A stretch of 54,409 bases of DNA, taken from positions 1-54,409 of the forward strand of contig URQS01000018.1 of NCBI GenBank assembly GCA_900550035.1, in the 5' to 3' direction. Below the pieces are notes generated by a model. It was not told where the DNA came from. It ran no database searches and saw only the letters and a list, made by a program, of their open reading frames with translations. Within the stretch, counting starts at the first letter, position 1; every line of letters begins with the position of its first letter. The position numbers and the translations under genes are program-made. Positions 24,585 through 33,259 of this stretch are shown in pieces. This DNA comes from an uncultured Prevotella sp. GTDB lineage: Bacteria; Bacteroidota; Bacteroidia; Bacteroidales; Bacteroidaceae.

Positions 24585-26035
24585 ACAACCGTCTTTATGG
24601 AAATCTGATTTTTGAATTGTCGCATCCTGGGAGACGCGGTTATTCCCTTCCCCAAAACGAGTTTGGACATCATGAAGTGCCAGAAGCCATGCGACGCAAC
24701 GATGACGCCCAACTGCCTGAGTGCGACGAGCTTACCGTTATACGCCACTACACTAATCTGAGCGCCAACAACTTCGGCGTAAACAACGGATTCTATCCGT
24801 TGGGAAGCTGCACGATGAAGTACAATCCTATCATCAACGAAGAAGTGGCTGCCATGCCCCAGTTTGCCGAACTGCATCCCTTGCAGCCAGAGCAGACATG
24901 CCAAGGAGCATTGCAGCTGTACTACGAGATGCAGAAGAGCCTGGCGGCAATAACCGGTCTTGAAGAGTTCACGCTCAATCCCTTTGCAGGTGCTCACGGC
25001 GAGCTTACCGGACTTATGATCATACGCGCCTACCACCAGAGCCGTGGCGACATGAAGCGTACAAAGGTGATTGTGCCCGACTCGGCACACGGCACAAACC
25101 CGGCTTCGGCTGCTGTATGCGGACTGGAAATTGTTGAGGTAAAATCGACAGCCGACGGCGTCGTCGACACGGAAGACCTGCGCGGACTGCTTGACGACAC
25201 CGTAGCTGCCATGATGATGACCAATCCCAACACGCTCGGTCTCTTCGAGTGCAAGATACCCGAAATACAGCAGCTCGTACACGAATGTGGCGGACTGATG
25301 TATTACGACGGAGCCAACCTCAACCCGATGCTCGGCGTATGCCGTCCGGGCGACATGGGATTCGACGTGATGCACATCAATCTGCACAAGACATTCTCAA
25401 CACCTCACGGAGGCGGTGGACCGGGTTCAGGTCCTGTAGGCGTACGCAAAGGTCTGGAGCAGTTCCTTCCCGTACCTAAGGTAGAAAAGGATGGCGACAC
25501 ATACAAGATAGTAGGCTGCGACGAGGGCAACATACACGTAGGCGAATTCTTCGGCAACTTTGCAGTAATGATGCGCGCTTACGCCTATATTCTCTCACTC
25601 GGCAAGGAGCACATACGCATGGTAGGACCACTCGCAACTCTCAATGCCAACTACGTGAAAGAATCGCTAAAGAACGTCTACGCCCTACCAATTCCTACCG
25701 TATGCAAGCATGAGTTTGTTTTCGACGGACTCAAGGACAAGTCAACAGGCGTAACTACAATGGACGTGGCAAAGCGCCTGCTCGACTACGGCTACCACGC
25801 TCCCACCATCTACTTCCCGCTTCTCTTCCACGAGGCCATGATGATAGAGCCTACCGAGAGCGAAAGCAAAGAGACTATCGACGCATTTATCGAAGTACTT
25901 AGACAGATTGCCGAGGAAGCTAAGACCAATCCAGAAGAGGTAAAGACCGCACCTCACAACACTCCTGTAGGACGTGTTGACGACGTATTGGCTGCCAAGC
26001 ACCCAATCCTCACTTGGAAACAAATGAATCAATAG
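24581..26035 (+). CDS. gcvPB: Glycine dehydrogenase (decarboxylating) subunit 2
   Basis: PLP-bearing half of the split P protein; with GcvPA it decarboxylates glycine and loads the aminomethyl group onto lipoyl-GcvH. 484 residues. Lys270 in NLHKTFSTPHGGGGPG is the PLP lysine, and DSAHGTNPASAA and FYPLGSCTMKYNP are family motifs. Start ATG overlaps the gcvPA stop, and a strong AAGGAGG lies 7 bases upstream (24567-24573), unusual for this phylum. Confidence 0.97.
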   Translation: MNNRLYGNLIFELSHPGRRGYSLPQNEFGHHEVPEAMRRNDDAQLPECDELTVIRHYTNLSANNFGVNNGFYPLGSCTMKYNPIINEEVAAMPQFAELHPLQPEQTCQGALQLYYEMQKSLAAITGLEEFTLNPFAGAHGELTGLMIIRAYHQSRGDMKRTKVIVPDSAHGTNPASAAVCGLEIVEVKSTADGVVDTEDLRGLLDDTVAAMMMTNPNTLGLFECKIPEIQQLVHECGGLMYYDGANLNPMLGVCRPGDMGFDVMHINLHKTFSTPHGGGGPGSGPVGVRKGLEQFLPVPKVEKDGDTYKIVGCDEGNIHVGEFFGNFAVMMRAYAYILSLGKEHIRMVGPLATLNANYVKESLKNVYALPIPTVCKHEFVFDGLKDKSTGVTTMDVAKRLLDYGYHAPTIYFPLLFHEAMMIEPTESESKETIDAFIEVLRQIAEEAKTNPEEVKTAPHNTPVGRVDDVLAAKHPILTWKQMNQ

Positions 26036-26055
26036 CATTTGAACCAACAACAGAT

Positions 26056-27420
26056 ATGATACATTCGGATTTAATTATCATAGGCTCGGGTCCGGGCGGC
26101 TATCGTGCCGCCCACCATGCTGCCTTGCACGGACTCTCGGTTGTTATCATCGAAAAGGCTGAAGCAGGAGGTACATGCCTCAATCGTGGCTGCATACCCA
26201 CCAAAACACTCTGCAGGAACGCCGAAATAGTAGACACTCTACACCATGCCGATACATTCGGACTCATGGGCGATGGCTACACACTCGACTTCGGCCGCGT
26301 GATGGAACGTAAACAAGAGGTTGTTGGCCAACTGCGCAGCGGAGTGGAGACACTCATGCAGACACCAGGCATTACGCTTGTAAGGGGGGCAGCCTCGTTT
26401 GTTGATGCGCACACGGTAGCAGTTGGCGACGATCAGTACACGGCCGACAACATTATAATAGCCACAGGCAGCGATTCAAAATGTCCGCCTATAGAGGGAA
26501 CCACATTGCCGGGAGTTGTCACTTCAACCGAACTGCTTGAAGTCGACCACTTGCCCAAGCGCCTGTGTATCATAGGCGCAGGAGTGATAGGCATGGAGTT
26601 TGCATCGGTGTTCAGCAGCTTTGGCAGCAACGTTACGGTAATAGAGTTTCTCAAGGAATGTCTGCCTGTGCTCGACTCCGACATTGCCAAGCGCCTGCGT
26701 CAGACAATCGGCAAGCGTGGTGTCGAATTCTACATGCAGTCGGCAGTAAAGTCGATAACACAGACCAATACCGAAGACGGAACCAAGCAGCTGACCGTAA
26801 GCTTCGAGAAAAAGGGCAAACCAGTTAATGTAGATGCCGACATTGTGCTCATAGCCACAGGCCGCAAGCCTTGCACAGATGGTCTCGCACTCGAACAAGC
26901 TAGCATAGAATACTCGCCCAAGGGTATAGTAGTAGACAATGATTTCCAAACTAATGTGAACGGTGTATACGCCATCGGTGACGTCAACGGACGCTGTCTG
27001 CTAGCACATGCTGCCACATTCCAGGGACTGCACGTGGTCAATCGCATACTCAACCGCCCCGATGACATCCGTTTCGACGTAATGCCATCGGCCATATTCA
27101 CCAATCCCGAGGCAGCAAGCGTAGGATTGAGCGAAGATCAGTTGAAGGCCGAGCAGCGCGCCTACGAGTGTCGCAAGGGATTCTACCGCTCCAACGGCAA
27201 AGCACTCGCTATGAACGAGACCGATGGAATGATAAAACTCCTCGTTGATACAGCCGACAATCGGAGGATAGTAGGATGTCACGCATTTGGCGCACACTCA
27301 GCCGATATGATTCAAGAGATTGCAGCATTAATGAATAGCGGCACTACACTTCAGCAGCTTGCCAACATCATACACATCCACCCCACTCTTTCTGAGATTC
27401 TACACGATATGGCTTTATAA
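26056..27420 (+). CDS. lpdA: Dihydrolipoyl dehydrogenase (L protein)
   Basis: FAD disulfide oxidoreductase that reoxidises dihydrolipoyl-GcvH with NAD+. I start it at 26056 (MIHSDLIIIGSGPGGYRAA), giving 454 residues. The frame is open to an ATG at 26014 inside gcvPB, but that adds 14 residues ahead of the conserved FAD-binding strand. Redox cysteines 41 and 46 lie in GGTCLNRGCIPTK, the NAD site is IIGAGVIGMEFASVFSSFG, and the C-terminal base is in HIHPTLSEIL. As last gene of the cluster it is probably dedicated to glycine cleavage. Confidence 0.95.
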   Translation: MIHSDLIIIGSGPGGYRAAHHAALHGLSVVIIEKAEAGGTCLNRGCIPTKTLCRNAEIVDTLHHADTFGLMGDGYTLDFGRVMERKQEVVGQLRSGVETLMQTPGITLVRGAASFVDAHTVAVGDDQYTADNIIIATGSDSKCPPIEGTTLPGVVTSTELLEVDHLPKRLCIIGAGVIGMEFASVFSSFGSNVTVIEFLKECLPVLDSDIAKRLRQTIGKRGVEFYMQSAVKSITQTNTEDGTKQLTVSFEKKGKPVNVDADIVLIATGRKPCTDGLALEQASIEYSPKGIVVDNDFQTNVNGVYAIGDVNGRCLLAHAATFQGLHVVNRILNRPDDIRFDVMPSAIFTNPEAASVGLSEDQLKAEQRAYECRKGFYRSNGKALAMNETDGMIKLLVDTADNRRIVGCHAFGAHSADMIQEIAALMNSGTTLQQLANIIHIHPTLSEILHDMAL

Positions 27421-27435
27421 TAATAAACTATATAA

Positions 27436-27490
27436 ATATTCAAGTAGGAGGTAAATACTAATTATTGGTATTTACCTCCTACTTGAATAT
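27436..27490 (+). terminator. 23-bp perfect hairpin downstream of lpdA
   Basis: Arms 27436-27458 and 27468-27490 are exact inverted repeats around a 9-base loop (TAATTATTG). The stem is AT-rich at its base and contains TAGGAGGTAAA. It lies 15 bases after the lpdA stop. There is no U-run directly after it, so it may protect the 3' end of the gcv mRNA rather than terminate. Confidence 0.6.
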
Positions 27491-27513
27491 ACTTAACCTC
27501 AGTACTTACGCCA

Positions 27514-27579
27514 AGTACTGTAGTAATCCTATTAAAGTACTACAGTAATCCTATTAAAGTACTACAGTAATCCAACGAA
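27514..27579 (+). repeat. Three tandem 22-bp repeats
   Basis: Units at 27514-27535, 27536-27557 and 27558-27579 share AGTACT(G/A)(T/C)AGTAATCC; the first two also share TATTAA. Each unit begins with the palindrome AGTACT. A fourth, decayed unit may start at 27580. There are no spacers between units, so this is not a CRISPR array. Confidence 0.75.
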
Positions 27580-27625
27580 GATACTATAGCATCAATAGAA
27601 AGTAAAGAATAAAACGTAACAAAAC

Positions 27626-27672
27626 AAAAACTCGTTGCACACCTACAATAGGAGAATATACAACGAGTTTTT
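27626..27672. terminator. Bidirectional terminator between lpdA and hisC
   Basis: AAAAACTCGTTG (27626-27637) and CAACGAGTTTTT (27661-27672) are perfect inverted repeats with a 23-base loop, giving a stem with a T-run in each direction. It suits the convergent lpdA and hisC genes. Confidence 0.75.
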
Positions 27673-27744
27673 AGTAATTACAAATAAATTTTAGCTTCAT
27701 CTTTACATTTTCATACGGAACATATATTTCTAGCTATATGTCCT

Positions 27745-28782
27745 TTATGAATATTGCCTCAATGCAGCCAGCAATTCATTATTCTCCTTCTTCGACCCTA
27801 CCGTTATACGCAGACAGTTATGGCAAAGCTGAACATTGTTGCGATTGCGCACAACGATGCCACGATCGATGAGGTAGTTGTAGATATGGGGAGCATCGCT
27901 CACCTTAGCAAGGAAGAAATTGGCATCAGTGGGATAAACCTTCTCACAGACGGGCAACTGGCCGAACGCCTCCACCATTCGCTCACGTTCCACAACGATA
28001 GTGCGCACCCACTTCTCCACCTCAAATGCATCCGAAAGACGCTGCACGGCAAAGTTCTGAGTCAGTTCGTTGACATTGTAAGGATACTTCACCTTATTGA
28101 ACAGTTCAATTATCTCCTTGCTTGCAAACGCCATACCTAGACGAATGGCAGCACATCCCCAAGCTTTACTCATAGTGTTGAGCACTATCAGATTGGGAAA
28201 CTCAGCCAAGCGTGTACGCCAAGCACGGGATTTGTTGAAATCAGAATAAGCCTCATCTACGACTACTATGCCGTCAAACATTGTAAGTATCTTCTCTATC
28301 TCAGCAGCATTGATAAGATTACCCGTAGGATTATTAGGTGAACATATCCATATTATCTTCGTACGGTCGTCGCAAACAGAGAGCATGGCATTGGCAGAAA
28401 TCTGAAAATTATCATCGAGCAACACCTTTCGATACTCTACATCGTTGATATCGGCACAGACCTTATACATGCCATAGGTTGGCTCCATAGCCACTACGTT
28501 GTCAATCCCTGAACGACAGAAACACCTGTAGGCAAGATCGATTGTCTCATCACTGCCATTACCCAAGCAGACATTCTCAGGTGCAATGCCCTTTACACGC
28601 GCTAACTTCTCCTTCACCTTCATCTGCAGTGGATCGGGATAACGATTGAAGGGCGAGTTGTATGGACTCTCGTTGGCATCAAGAAACACATGGGCATCCA
28701 TACCCTTGAATTCGTCACGAGCACAACTATAAGGAGCCAGACTCAGAATGTTGGGTCTGACAAGTTCATTAAGCGTTTTCAT
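27745..28782 (-). CDS. hisC: Histidinol-phosphate aminotransferase
   Basis: PLP enzyme converting imidazole acetol-phosphate to histidinol-phosphate. 345 residues, fold-type I aminotransferase with DANESPYNSPFNRYPDP near the N-terminus, GNGSDETIDL, SPNNPTGN, and the PLP lysine in NTMSKAWGCAAIRLG. Its ATG is 1 base after the hisD stop, so the two are one operon. hisB, which often follows hisC, is not here; the operon ends at a terminator. Confidence 0.95.
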   Translation of the reverse strand: MKTLNELVRPNILSLAPYSCARDEFKGMDAHVFLDANESPYNSPFNRYPDPLQMKVKEKLARVKGIAPENVCLGNGSDETIDLAYRCFCRSGIDNVVAMEPTYGMYKVCADINDVEYRKVLLDDNFQISANAMLSVCDDRTKIIWICSPNNPTGNLINAAEIEKILTMFDGIVVVDEAYSDFNKSRAWRTRLAEFPNLIVLNTMSKAWGCAAIRLGMAFASKEIIELFNKVKYPYNVNELTQNFAVQRLSDAFEVEKWVRTIVVERERMVEAFGQLPVCEKVYPTDANFFLAKVSDAPHIYNYLIDRGIVVRNRNNVQLCHNCLRITVGSKKENNELLAALRQYS

Positions 28783-28783
28783 A

Positions 28784-30079
28784 TTATGAATGAATTGAGT
28801 TCAGTTTGGCCATGCGCACACTCATAGCATTACCGTGTGCCTCAAGATGCTCGGCTGCAGCCATCACTTCAACCGCTCTACCTATAGAGCGGATGCCTTC
28901 TGCGCTGAGATGCTGAAATGTGACTTTACGCATAAAGCTGTCGAGATTGACACCATTGTAAGCCGTAGCATACCCATGTGTGGGCAAAGTGTGATTTGTT
29001 CCACTGGCATAGTCGCCGGCACTCTCGCAGGCATACTCGCCAAGGAATACGCTGCCGGCATTCACTACTCTCTCGGCCAGACACTCATAGTCGGCGGTAG
29101 CAATAATGAGGTGTTCGGGAGCGTATGCGTTGCTCAAGTCTATTGCTTCATCGGTATTCTGCACAAGCACAGCCTTGCTGTTTTCGAGTGTCTTCATTGC
29201 TATATCACGACGCGGTAACTGGGCAAGCTGCTGTTCTATCTGCTGCTGCACAGAGTCTATTTTCTCCTCCGAAGTACTGATAAGCAGCACCTGCGAATCA
29301 ATGCCATGCTCAGCTTGCGAGAGAAGGTCGGCAGCCACAAACTCGGCATTGCTCTCGGCATCGGCTATTACGCAGACTTCCGACGGACCTGCCGGCATGT
29401 CTATTGCCACCTCATGAAGCGACACGTGCTGTTTGGCAGCCATGACATACTGGTTGCCTGGACCAAATATCTTGTACACCTTGGGCACCGTCTGCGAACC
29501 GAAGGCCATCGCACCGATAGCCTGCACACCACCAATCTTGAACACCTTGTCCACTCCAACCACATTGGCAGCTGCCAAAATTGCAGGGTTCACCTTGCCG
29601 TCGGCCATAGGAGGCGTGCAAAGCACTATCTCGCGGCAACCGGCTATTTTGGCAGGCGTGGCAAGCATCAGAACCGTAGAGAAGAGCGGAGCCGTGCCTC
29701 CCGGTATATACAATCCTACATGCTCTATGGGCAGCTGTTTCTGCCAACACACCACTCCAGACGATGTCTCGACCTTGCAGACCGACATCTGCTGAGCCTT
29801 ATGAAACTTATATATATTATTGTGGGCAAGTTTAATGGCATCTAGGAGTTCACGGTCAATACTCGCCATAGCTTCGGTCTTTTCCTCTGTACTTACTATG
29901 AGCTCGTCAATCAAAGCATGATCAAACCGTGCCTCATACTCCTTGATTGCTTCGTCGCCTCTGAGTCGTACATCGTCGAGTATATCCGACACGGCACTAT
30001 TTAGACTCGACACGTCCAGATGCGGACGCAGGCAGATGTCTGCCAATTCCGAACGATCGGGATATTTATATACCTTCAT
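28784..30079 (-). CDS. hisD: Histidinol dehydrogenase
   Basis: Zn enzyme oxidising histidinol to histidine in two NAD+-dependent steps. 431 residues with the usual VGLYIPGGTAPLFSTV, FGPGNQYVMAAK, DMPAGPSEVCVIAD, LLSQAEHG and the C-terminal GTNHTLPTHGYA motifs, which carry the zinc ligands and the catalytic Glu/His. It sits 48 bases downstream of hisG and abuts hisC. Confidence 0.97.
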   Translation of the reverse strand: MKVYKYPDRSELADICLRPHLDVSSLNSAVSDILDDVRLRGDEAIKEYEARFDHALIDELIVSTEEKTEAMASIDRELLDAIKLAHNNIYKFHKAQQMSVCKVETSSGVVCWQKQLPIEHVGLYIPGGTAPLFSTVLMLATPAKIAGCREIVLCTPPMADGKVNPAILAAANVVGVDKVFKIGGVQAIGAMAFGSQTVPKVYKIFGPGNQYVMAAKQHVSLHEVAIDMPAGPSEVCVIADAESNAEFVAADLLSQAEHGIDSQVLLISTSEEKIDSVQQQIEQQLAQLPRRDIAMKTLENSKAVLVQNTDEAIDLSNAYAPEHLIIATADYECLAERVVNAGSVFLGEYACESAGDYASGTNHTLPTHGYATAYNGVNLDSFMRKVTFQHLSAEGIRSIGRAVEVMAAAEHLEAHGNAMSVRMAKLNSIHS

Positions 30080-30127
30080 ATTCTATATACGTCTAATTCA
30101 TTATAAGTATAAAAACATCGAAATCAT

Positions 30128-30979
30128 CTAAAGAATCATCTTCTCTATAGGTGTAACAAGTATACCCTGCGCTCCCAAATCTTTAAGCTTAGCTATGATT
30201 GACCAAAAGCGCTTCTCATCGAGTACGGTATGTACAGAGCACCACCCGTCTTCAGCAAGAGGAATTACTGTAGGACTCTTAATACCAGGCAGAACTTTGA
30301 TTATTTCGGGTACATTAGTCTTGGGAGCATTCATCATCACATACTTCTTGTCTTGAGCCGAACGTACCGCCGAGAAACGGAAAAGCATCTCGTTGAGTAT
30401 CTGGTGCTTCTCATCGTCAAGATTCCAGTTGCCAACAAGCAACGCCTCGCTGTGAGTGACGATTTCCACCTCGCGAAGATTGTTGCTCACAAGTGTACTA
30501 CCAGAACTAACAATATCGAAGATACCATCGGCAAGGCCAATGCCCGGACTAATTTCTACACTACCAGTAATGACATGAATATCAGCATTTATTCCGTTTT
30601 GGCGTAAGTATTTATTTAAGATATTAGGATAGGAAGTGGCAATGCGCTTGCCGTTGAACCATTGCGGTCCGGTGTAGTTTACCTCCTTCGAAATGGCGAG
30701 CGAGAGACGGCACTTACTGAATCCAAGACGAGACAGTATCTGAACGTTTTCGCCACGCTCCTGATACTCATTCTCGCCAACAATACCTATATCGGCAACA
30801 CCAGAAGCCACGCTCTGAGGAATGTCATCGTCGCGCAGGAACAGAACCTCAAGCGGAAAGTTGGATGCCTGTACTAAAAGTGTGCGCTTGCTCGAACTCA
30901 CCTTGATGTCGGCCTCGGCAAGCAAATTCATGGTGTCATCAAACAGACGACCCTTAGATTGGACTGCAATTCTTAACAT
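30128..30979 (-). CDS. hisG: ATP phosphoribosyltransferase, long form
   Basis: Condenses ATP with PRPP in the first and feedback-controlled step of histidine synthesis. The 283-residue length indicates the long HisG type with a C-terminal regulatory domain, so no HisZ is needed. MLRIAVQSKGRLFDDTM is the typical start, GVADIGIVGENE follows, and DIVSSGSTLVSNNLREVE contains the PRPP loop. It is the first gene of hisGDC. Confidence 0.95.
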   Translation of the reverse strand: MLRIAVQSKGRLFDDTMNLLAEADIKVSSSKRTLLVQASNFPLEVLFLRDDDIPQSVASGVADIGIVGENEYQERGENVQILSRLGFSKCRLSLAISKEVNYTGPQWFNGKRIATSYPNILNKYLRQNGINADIHVITGSVEISPGIGLADGIFDIVSSGSTLVSNNLREVEIVTHSEALLVGNWNLDDEKHQILNEMLFRFSAVRSAQDKKYVMMNAPKTNVPEIIKVLPGIKSPTVIPLAEDGWCSVHTVLDEKRFWSIIAKLKDLGAQGILVTPIEKMIL

Positions 30980-31016
30980 ACTCTGAAAAAATTATATTTC
31001 TTACCTTAAAATGTCG

Positions 31017-31047
31017 CAAAAGTAACCTATTTTTAGGTATTATGCAA
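31017..31047 (-). promoter_or_regulatory. hisG promoter
   Basis: On the minus strand TTGC (31047-31044) is followed after 19 bases by TACTTTTG (31024-31017). The -7 box lies about 40 bases upstream of the hisG ATG. No leader peptide rich in histidine codons is visible in this short leader. Confidence 0.5.
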
Positions 31048-31056
31048 GAATTGTTG

Positions 31057-31064
31057 TACTTTTG
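31057..31064 (+). promoter_or_regulatory. -7 box of the lytic transglycosylase gene
   Basis: TACTTTTG lies 23 bases upstream of the ATG at 31088. It is divergent from, and only 30 bases away from, the hisG -7 box, so the two promoters share their upstream DNA. No clear -33 TTTG is visible. Confidence 0.45.
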
Positions 31065-31087
31065 TAATCAAAATAGACGTATATTCT

Positions 31088-32281
31088 ATGCAATTACAAT
31101 ATTTATACATTATATTAGTCGCAATATGCATTTGCGGATGTAGCGAGAAAAAGAATAAAGAGATGACCCCTTGGGGCGAACCAATCAATGAAGACACCAC
31201 CGTCATCACCCCCAACTTCTCTATGGACGACATGATGCAGAACGGCGAATTGATTATGCTGACAATGACTGGTCCAGACACATATTTCGACTACCATGGT
31301 CGTGGCATGGGCACACAGTTTCTACTCTGTGAGAAGTTCGCCCAACATATAGGTGTATCACTTAGAGTGGAGGTGTGCAAGAGCACTGACGAAATGCTTA
31401 GACGACTCAAGGACGGTGATGCTGACATCATTGTCTATCAGATGTCGAAAACCACGAAAGGTACTATACCATGCGGATACGCTGTCGACTCGCTTAAAAC
31501 ATCGTGGCTGACAGGCAAGAACTCAAGAGAACTGGCCGACTCGATAAACAATTGGTATACACCGAAACTGATAGCCCAAATACAGAATGAAGAGCGCTTA
31601 CGATATTCCACACAAAGCATACACAGACACACTTACGCACCGATGCTAAATGCTAAATCGGGCATTATTTCGCAATATGACCATCTCTTCATCAAGTATT
31701 CGTCCATAGCACGATGGGATTGGCGACTGCTTGCTGCACAATGCTATCAAGAATCATGCTTCGACCCCAAGGCCTACTCATGGGCTGGTGCTTGCGGACT
31801 TATGCAAATAATGCCATCGACAGCTGCCGAACTTGGGCTACCGATGTCAAAGATTTATGATCCAGAAGAAAACATCTATGCCTCAGCTCGTTACATCAAC
31901 AAGTTAAACTCTTGCTTTCAGGATATAAGAGACCCTATGGAGCGCCTGTCGTTTGTATTAGGCAGCTACAATGGAGGCTCGCTACACATACGCGATGCAA
32001 TGGCGTTGGCTAGAAAATATGGGAAAAACCAATACAAATGGGACGATGTGGCAGAATTTGTGCTAAAACTCAGCACGCCACAATTTTACAACGACCCAGT
32101 AGTAAAGTACGGATATATGCGTGGACAAGAAACCGTGACGTACGTATCACGCATTCACGACAGATGGCGCCAATATCGTGGAGCGACAAAAGGAAGTTGC
32201 GTAACAAAATTCATACCCGGAATAACGCCAGGTGGCGACACTCCTCACAAGGCTGCAAGGAAACATAGGTTTAAATTATAG
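31088..32281 (+). CDS. mltF: MltF-like lipoprotein lytic murein transglycosylase with shortened binding domain
   Basis: Cleaves peptidoglycan glycan strands to anhydromuropeptides. 397 residues. Signal peptide with lipobox ICGC (Cys18). Residues about 50-135 match one lobe of a periplasmic solute-binding domain (YHGRGMGTQFLLCEKFAQHI, then DGDADIIVY). The SLT domain spans about 195-320, with catalytic Glu222 in CYQESCFDP, followed by GLMQIMPSTA and GSYNGG. MltF normally carries a complete two-lobe domain (E. coli 518 residues); here the sequence passes from lobe one almost directly to the exit helix (SWLTGKNSRELADSINNWY), so about 70-100 residues appear to be missing. Confidence 0.85.
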   Translation: MQLQYLYIILVAICICGCSEKKNKEMTPWGEPINEDTTVITPNFSMDDMMQNGELIMLTMTGPDTYFDYHGRGMGTQFLLCEKFAQHIGVSLRVEVCKSTDEMLRRLKDGDADIIVYQMSKTTKGTIPCGYAVDSLKTSWLTGKNSRELADSINNWYTPKLIAQIQNEERLRYSTQSIHRHTYAPMLNAKSGIISQYDHLFIKYSSIARWDWRLLAAQCYQESCFDPKAYSWAGACGLMQIMPSTAAELGLPMSKIYDPEENIYASARYINKLNSCFQDIRDPMERLSFVLGSYNGGSLHIRDAMALARKYGKNQYKWDDVAEFVLKLSTPQFYNDPVVKYGYMRGQETVTYVSRIHDRWRQYRGATKGSCVTKFIPGITPGGDTPHKAARKHRFKL

Positions 32282-32329
32282 TATTTATAGGTAAAAAGGG
32301 GGGAATACAGAATTTTAAACTTAATAACC

Positions 32330-32360
32330 TTTGCCCAGTCAACAAAAAAATGTAATTTTG
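32330..32360 (+). promoter_or_regulatory. panB promoter
   Basis: TTTG (32330-32333), 19 bases, then TAATTTTG (32353-32360): an excellent fit to the Bacteroidota consensus. Transcription near 32367 would include a 7-bp hairpin (GCCACAA 32393-32399, TTGTGGC 32406-32412) ahead of the coding region. Confidence 0.65.
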
Positions 32361-32437
32361 TAAATCGTTAAAAACAAATTATACATAAAAGCGCCACAAA
32401 CAAAGTTGTGGCTATAATGAAACAAATAAAAAATAAC

Positions 32438-33259
32438 ATGTCTGGATATTTAAGCACAAGCAAGAAGAAGATTACAGCCCCCCTGTTTTTTGAGATGAAA
32501 CGCAACGGCGAGAAGATAAGTTGGCTCACAGCTTACGACTACACTTCGGCATCAATAGTAGATGCAGGCGGAGTGGATGCAATCCTTGTTGGTGATTCGG
32601 CCTCTAACGTAATGGACGGAAATATGACGACCCTGCCCATCACCGTCGATGAAATGATTTACCATGCTCGCTCAGTGGCACGCGCCGTAAACCACGCTCT
32701 CGTAATATGCGACATGCCATTCGGTAGCTATCAAGTGTCGGAAGAAGAAGGCCTGCGCAACGCAATACGTATAATGAAGGAAACCGGTGCTGATGCCGTC
32801 AAAATAGAAGGCGGAGCCGAAATAGCCCCAATGATAAAGCGAATGGTAGACGCAGGAATACCCGTGAGCGGACATCTCGGACTCACACCTCAGAGTGTAC
32901 ACAAATTCGGCGGATACGGATTACGCGCCAAAGACGAGGCTGAGGCAGAAAAACTCATGGCCGACGCCAAGGCTCTCGACGAAGCAGGTTGCTTCTGCAT
33001 AGTGCTCGAAAAGGTTCCGGCTGCACTCGCACAGAAGGTGACTGAAAGCGTAAGCTGTGCCACTATAGGCATTGGCGCAGGAAACTGTTGCGACGGACAG
33101 GTGCTTGTTTATGCTGACATGCTCGGCATGAATCCAAGCTTCAGGCCAAAGTTTGTAAGAAAATACGCTGATCTGTACAACGTCATGACTTCTGCCATAG
33201 CACAGTATGTCAACGACGTCAAGTCGACTGACTTCCCTAACGAAACTGAATCATATTAA
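32438..33259 (+). CDS. panB: 3-methyl-2-oxobutanoate hydroxymethyltransferase (ketopantoate synthesis)
   Basis: Uses methylene-tetrahydrofolate to hydroxymethylate alpha-ketoisovalerate, the first step to pantothenate and CoA. I start it at ATG 32438 (MSGYLSTSKKK), matching the usual PanB N-terminus and giving 273 residues. In-frame ATG 32417 and GTG 32408 also exist, but the GTG lies inside a hairpin stem. Motifs are LTAYDYTSA, VGDSASNVMDG, DMPFGSYQ and GIGAGNCCDGQVLV; the metal ligands and catalytic Glu lie in these segments. The next gene starts within its stop codon, so an MFS transporter is translationally coupled to it. Confidence 0.95.
   Translation: MSGYLSTSKKKITAPLFFEMKRNGEKISWLTAYDYTSASIVDAGGVDAILVGDSASNVMDGNMTTLPITVDEMIYHARSVARAVNHALVICDMPFGSYQVSEEEGLRNAIRIMKETGADAVKIEGGAEIAPMIKRMVDAGIPVSGHLGLTPQSVHKFGGYGLRAKDEAEAEKLMADAKALDEAGCFCIVLEKVPAALAQKVTESVSCATIGIGAGNCCDGQVLVYADMLGMNPSFRPKFVRKYADLYNVMTSAIAQYVNDVKSTDFPNETESY

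Larger units (their letters stand above)
27421..27744. other. 324-bp intergenic region between convergent lpdA and hisC, rich in repeats
   Basis: No gene is seen. In order it holds a 23-bp perfect hairpin (27436-27490), three tandem copies of a 22-base unit (27514-27579) with a decayed fourth, and a bidirectional terminator (27626-27672). Each is listed separately. The remaining sequence is AT-rich. Confidence 0.7.

Noticed and set aside
23256..26035. P protein gene broken into two by mutation
   Set aside because: GcvPA and GcvPB are a normal two-subunit form with standard lengths and a 4-base overlap.
27514..27579. CRISPR array
   Set aside because: The 22-bp units are directly adjacent with no spacers, only three copies, and no cas genes are present.
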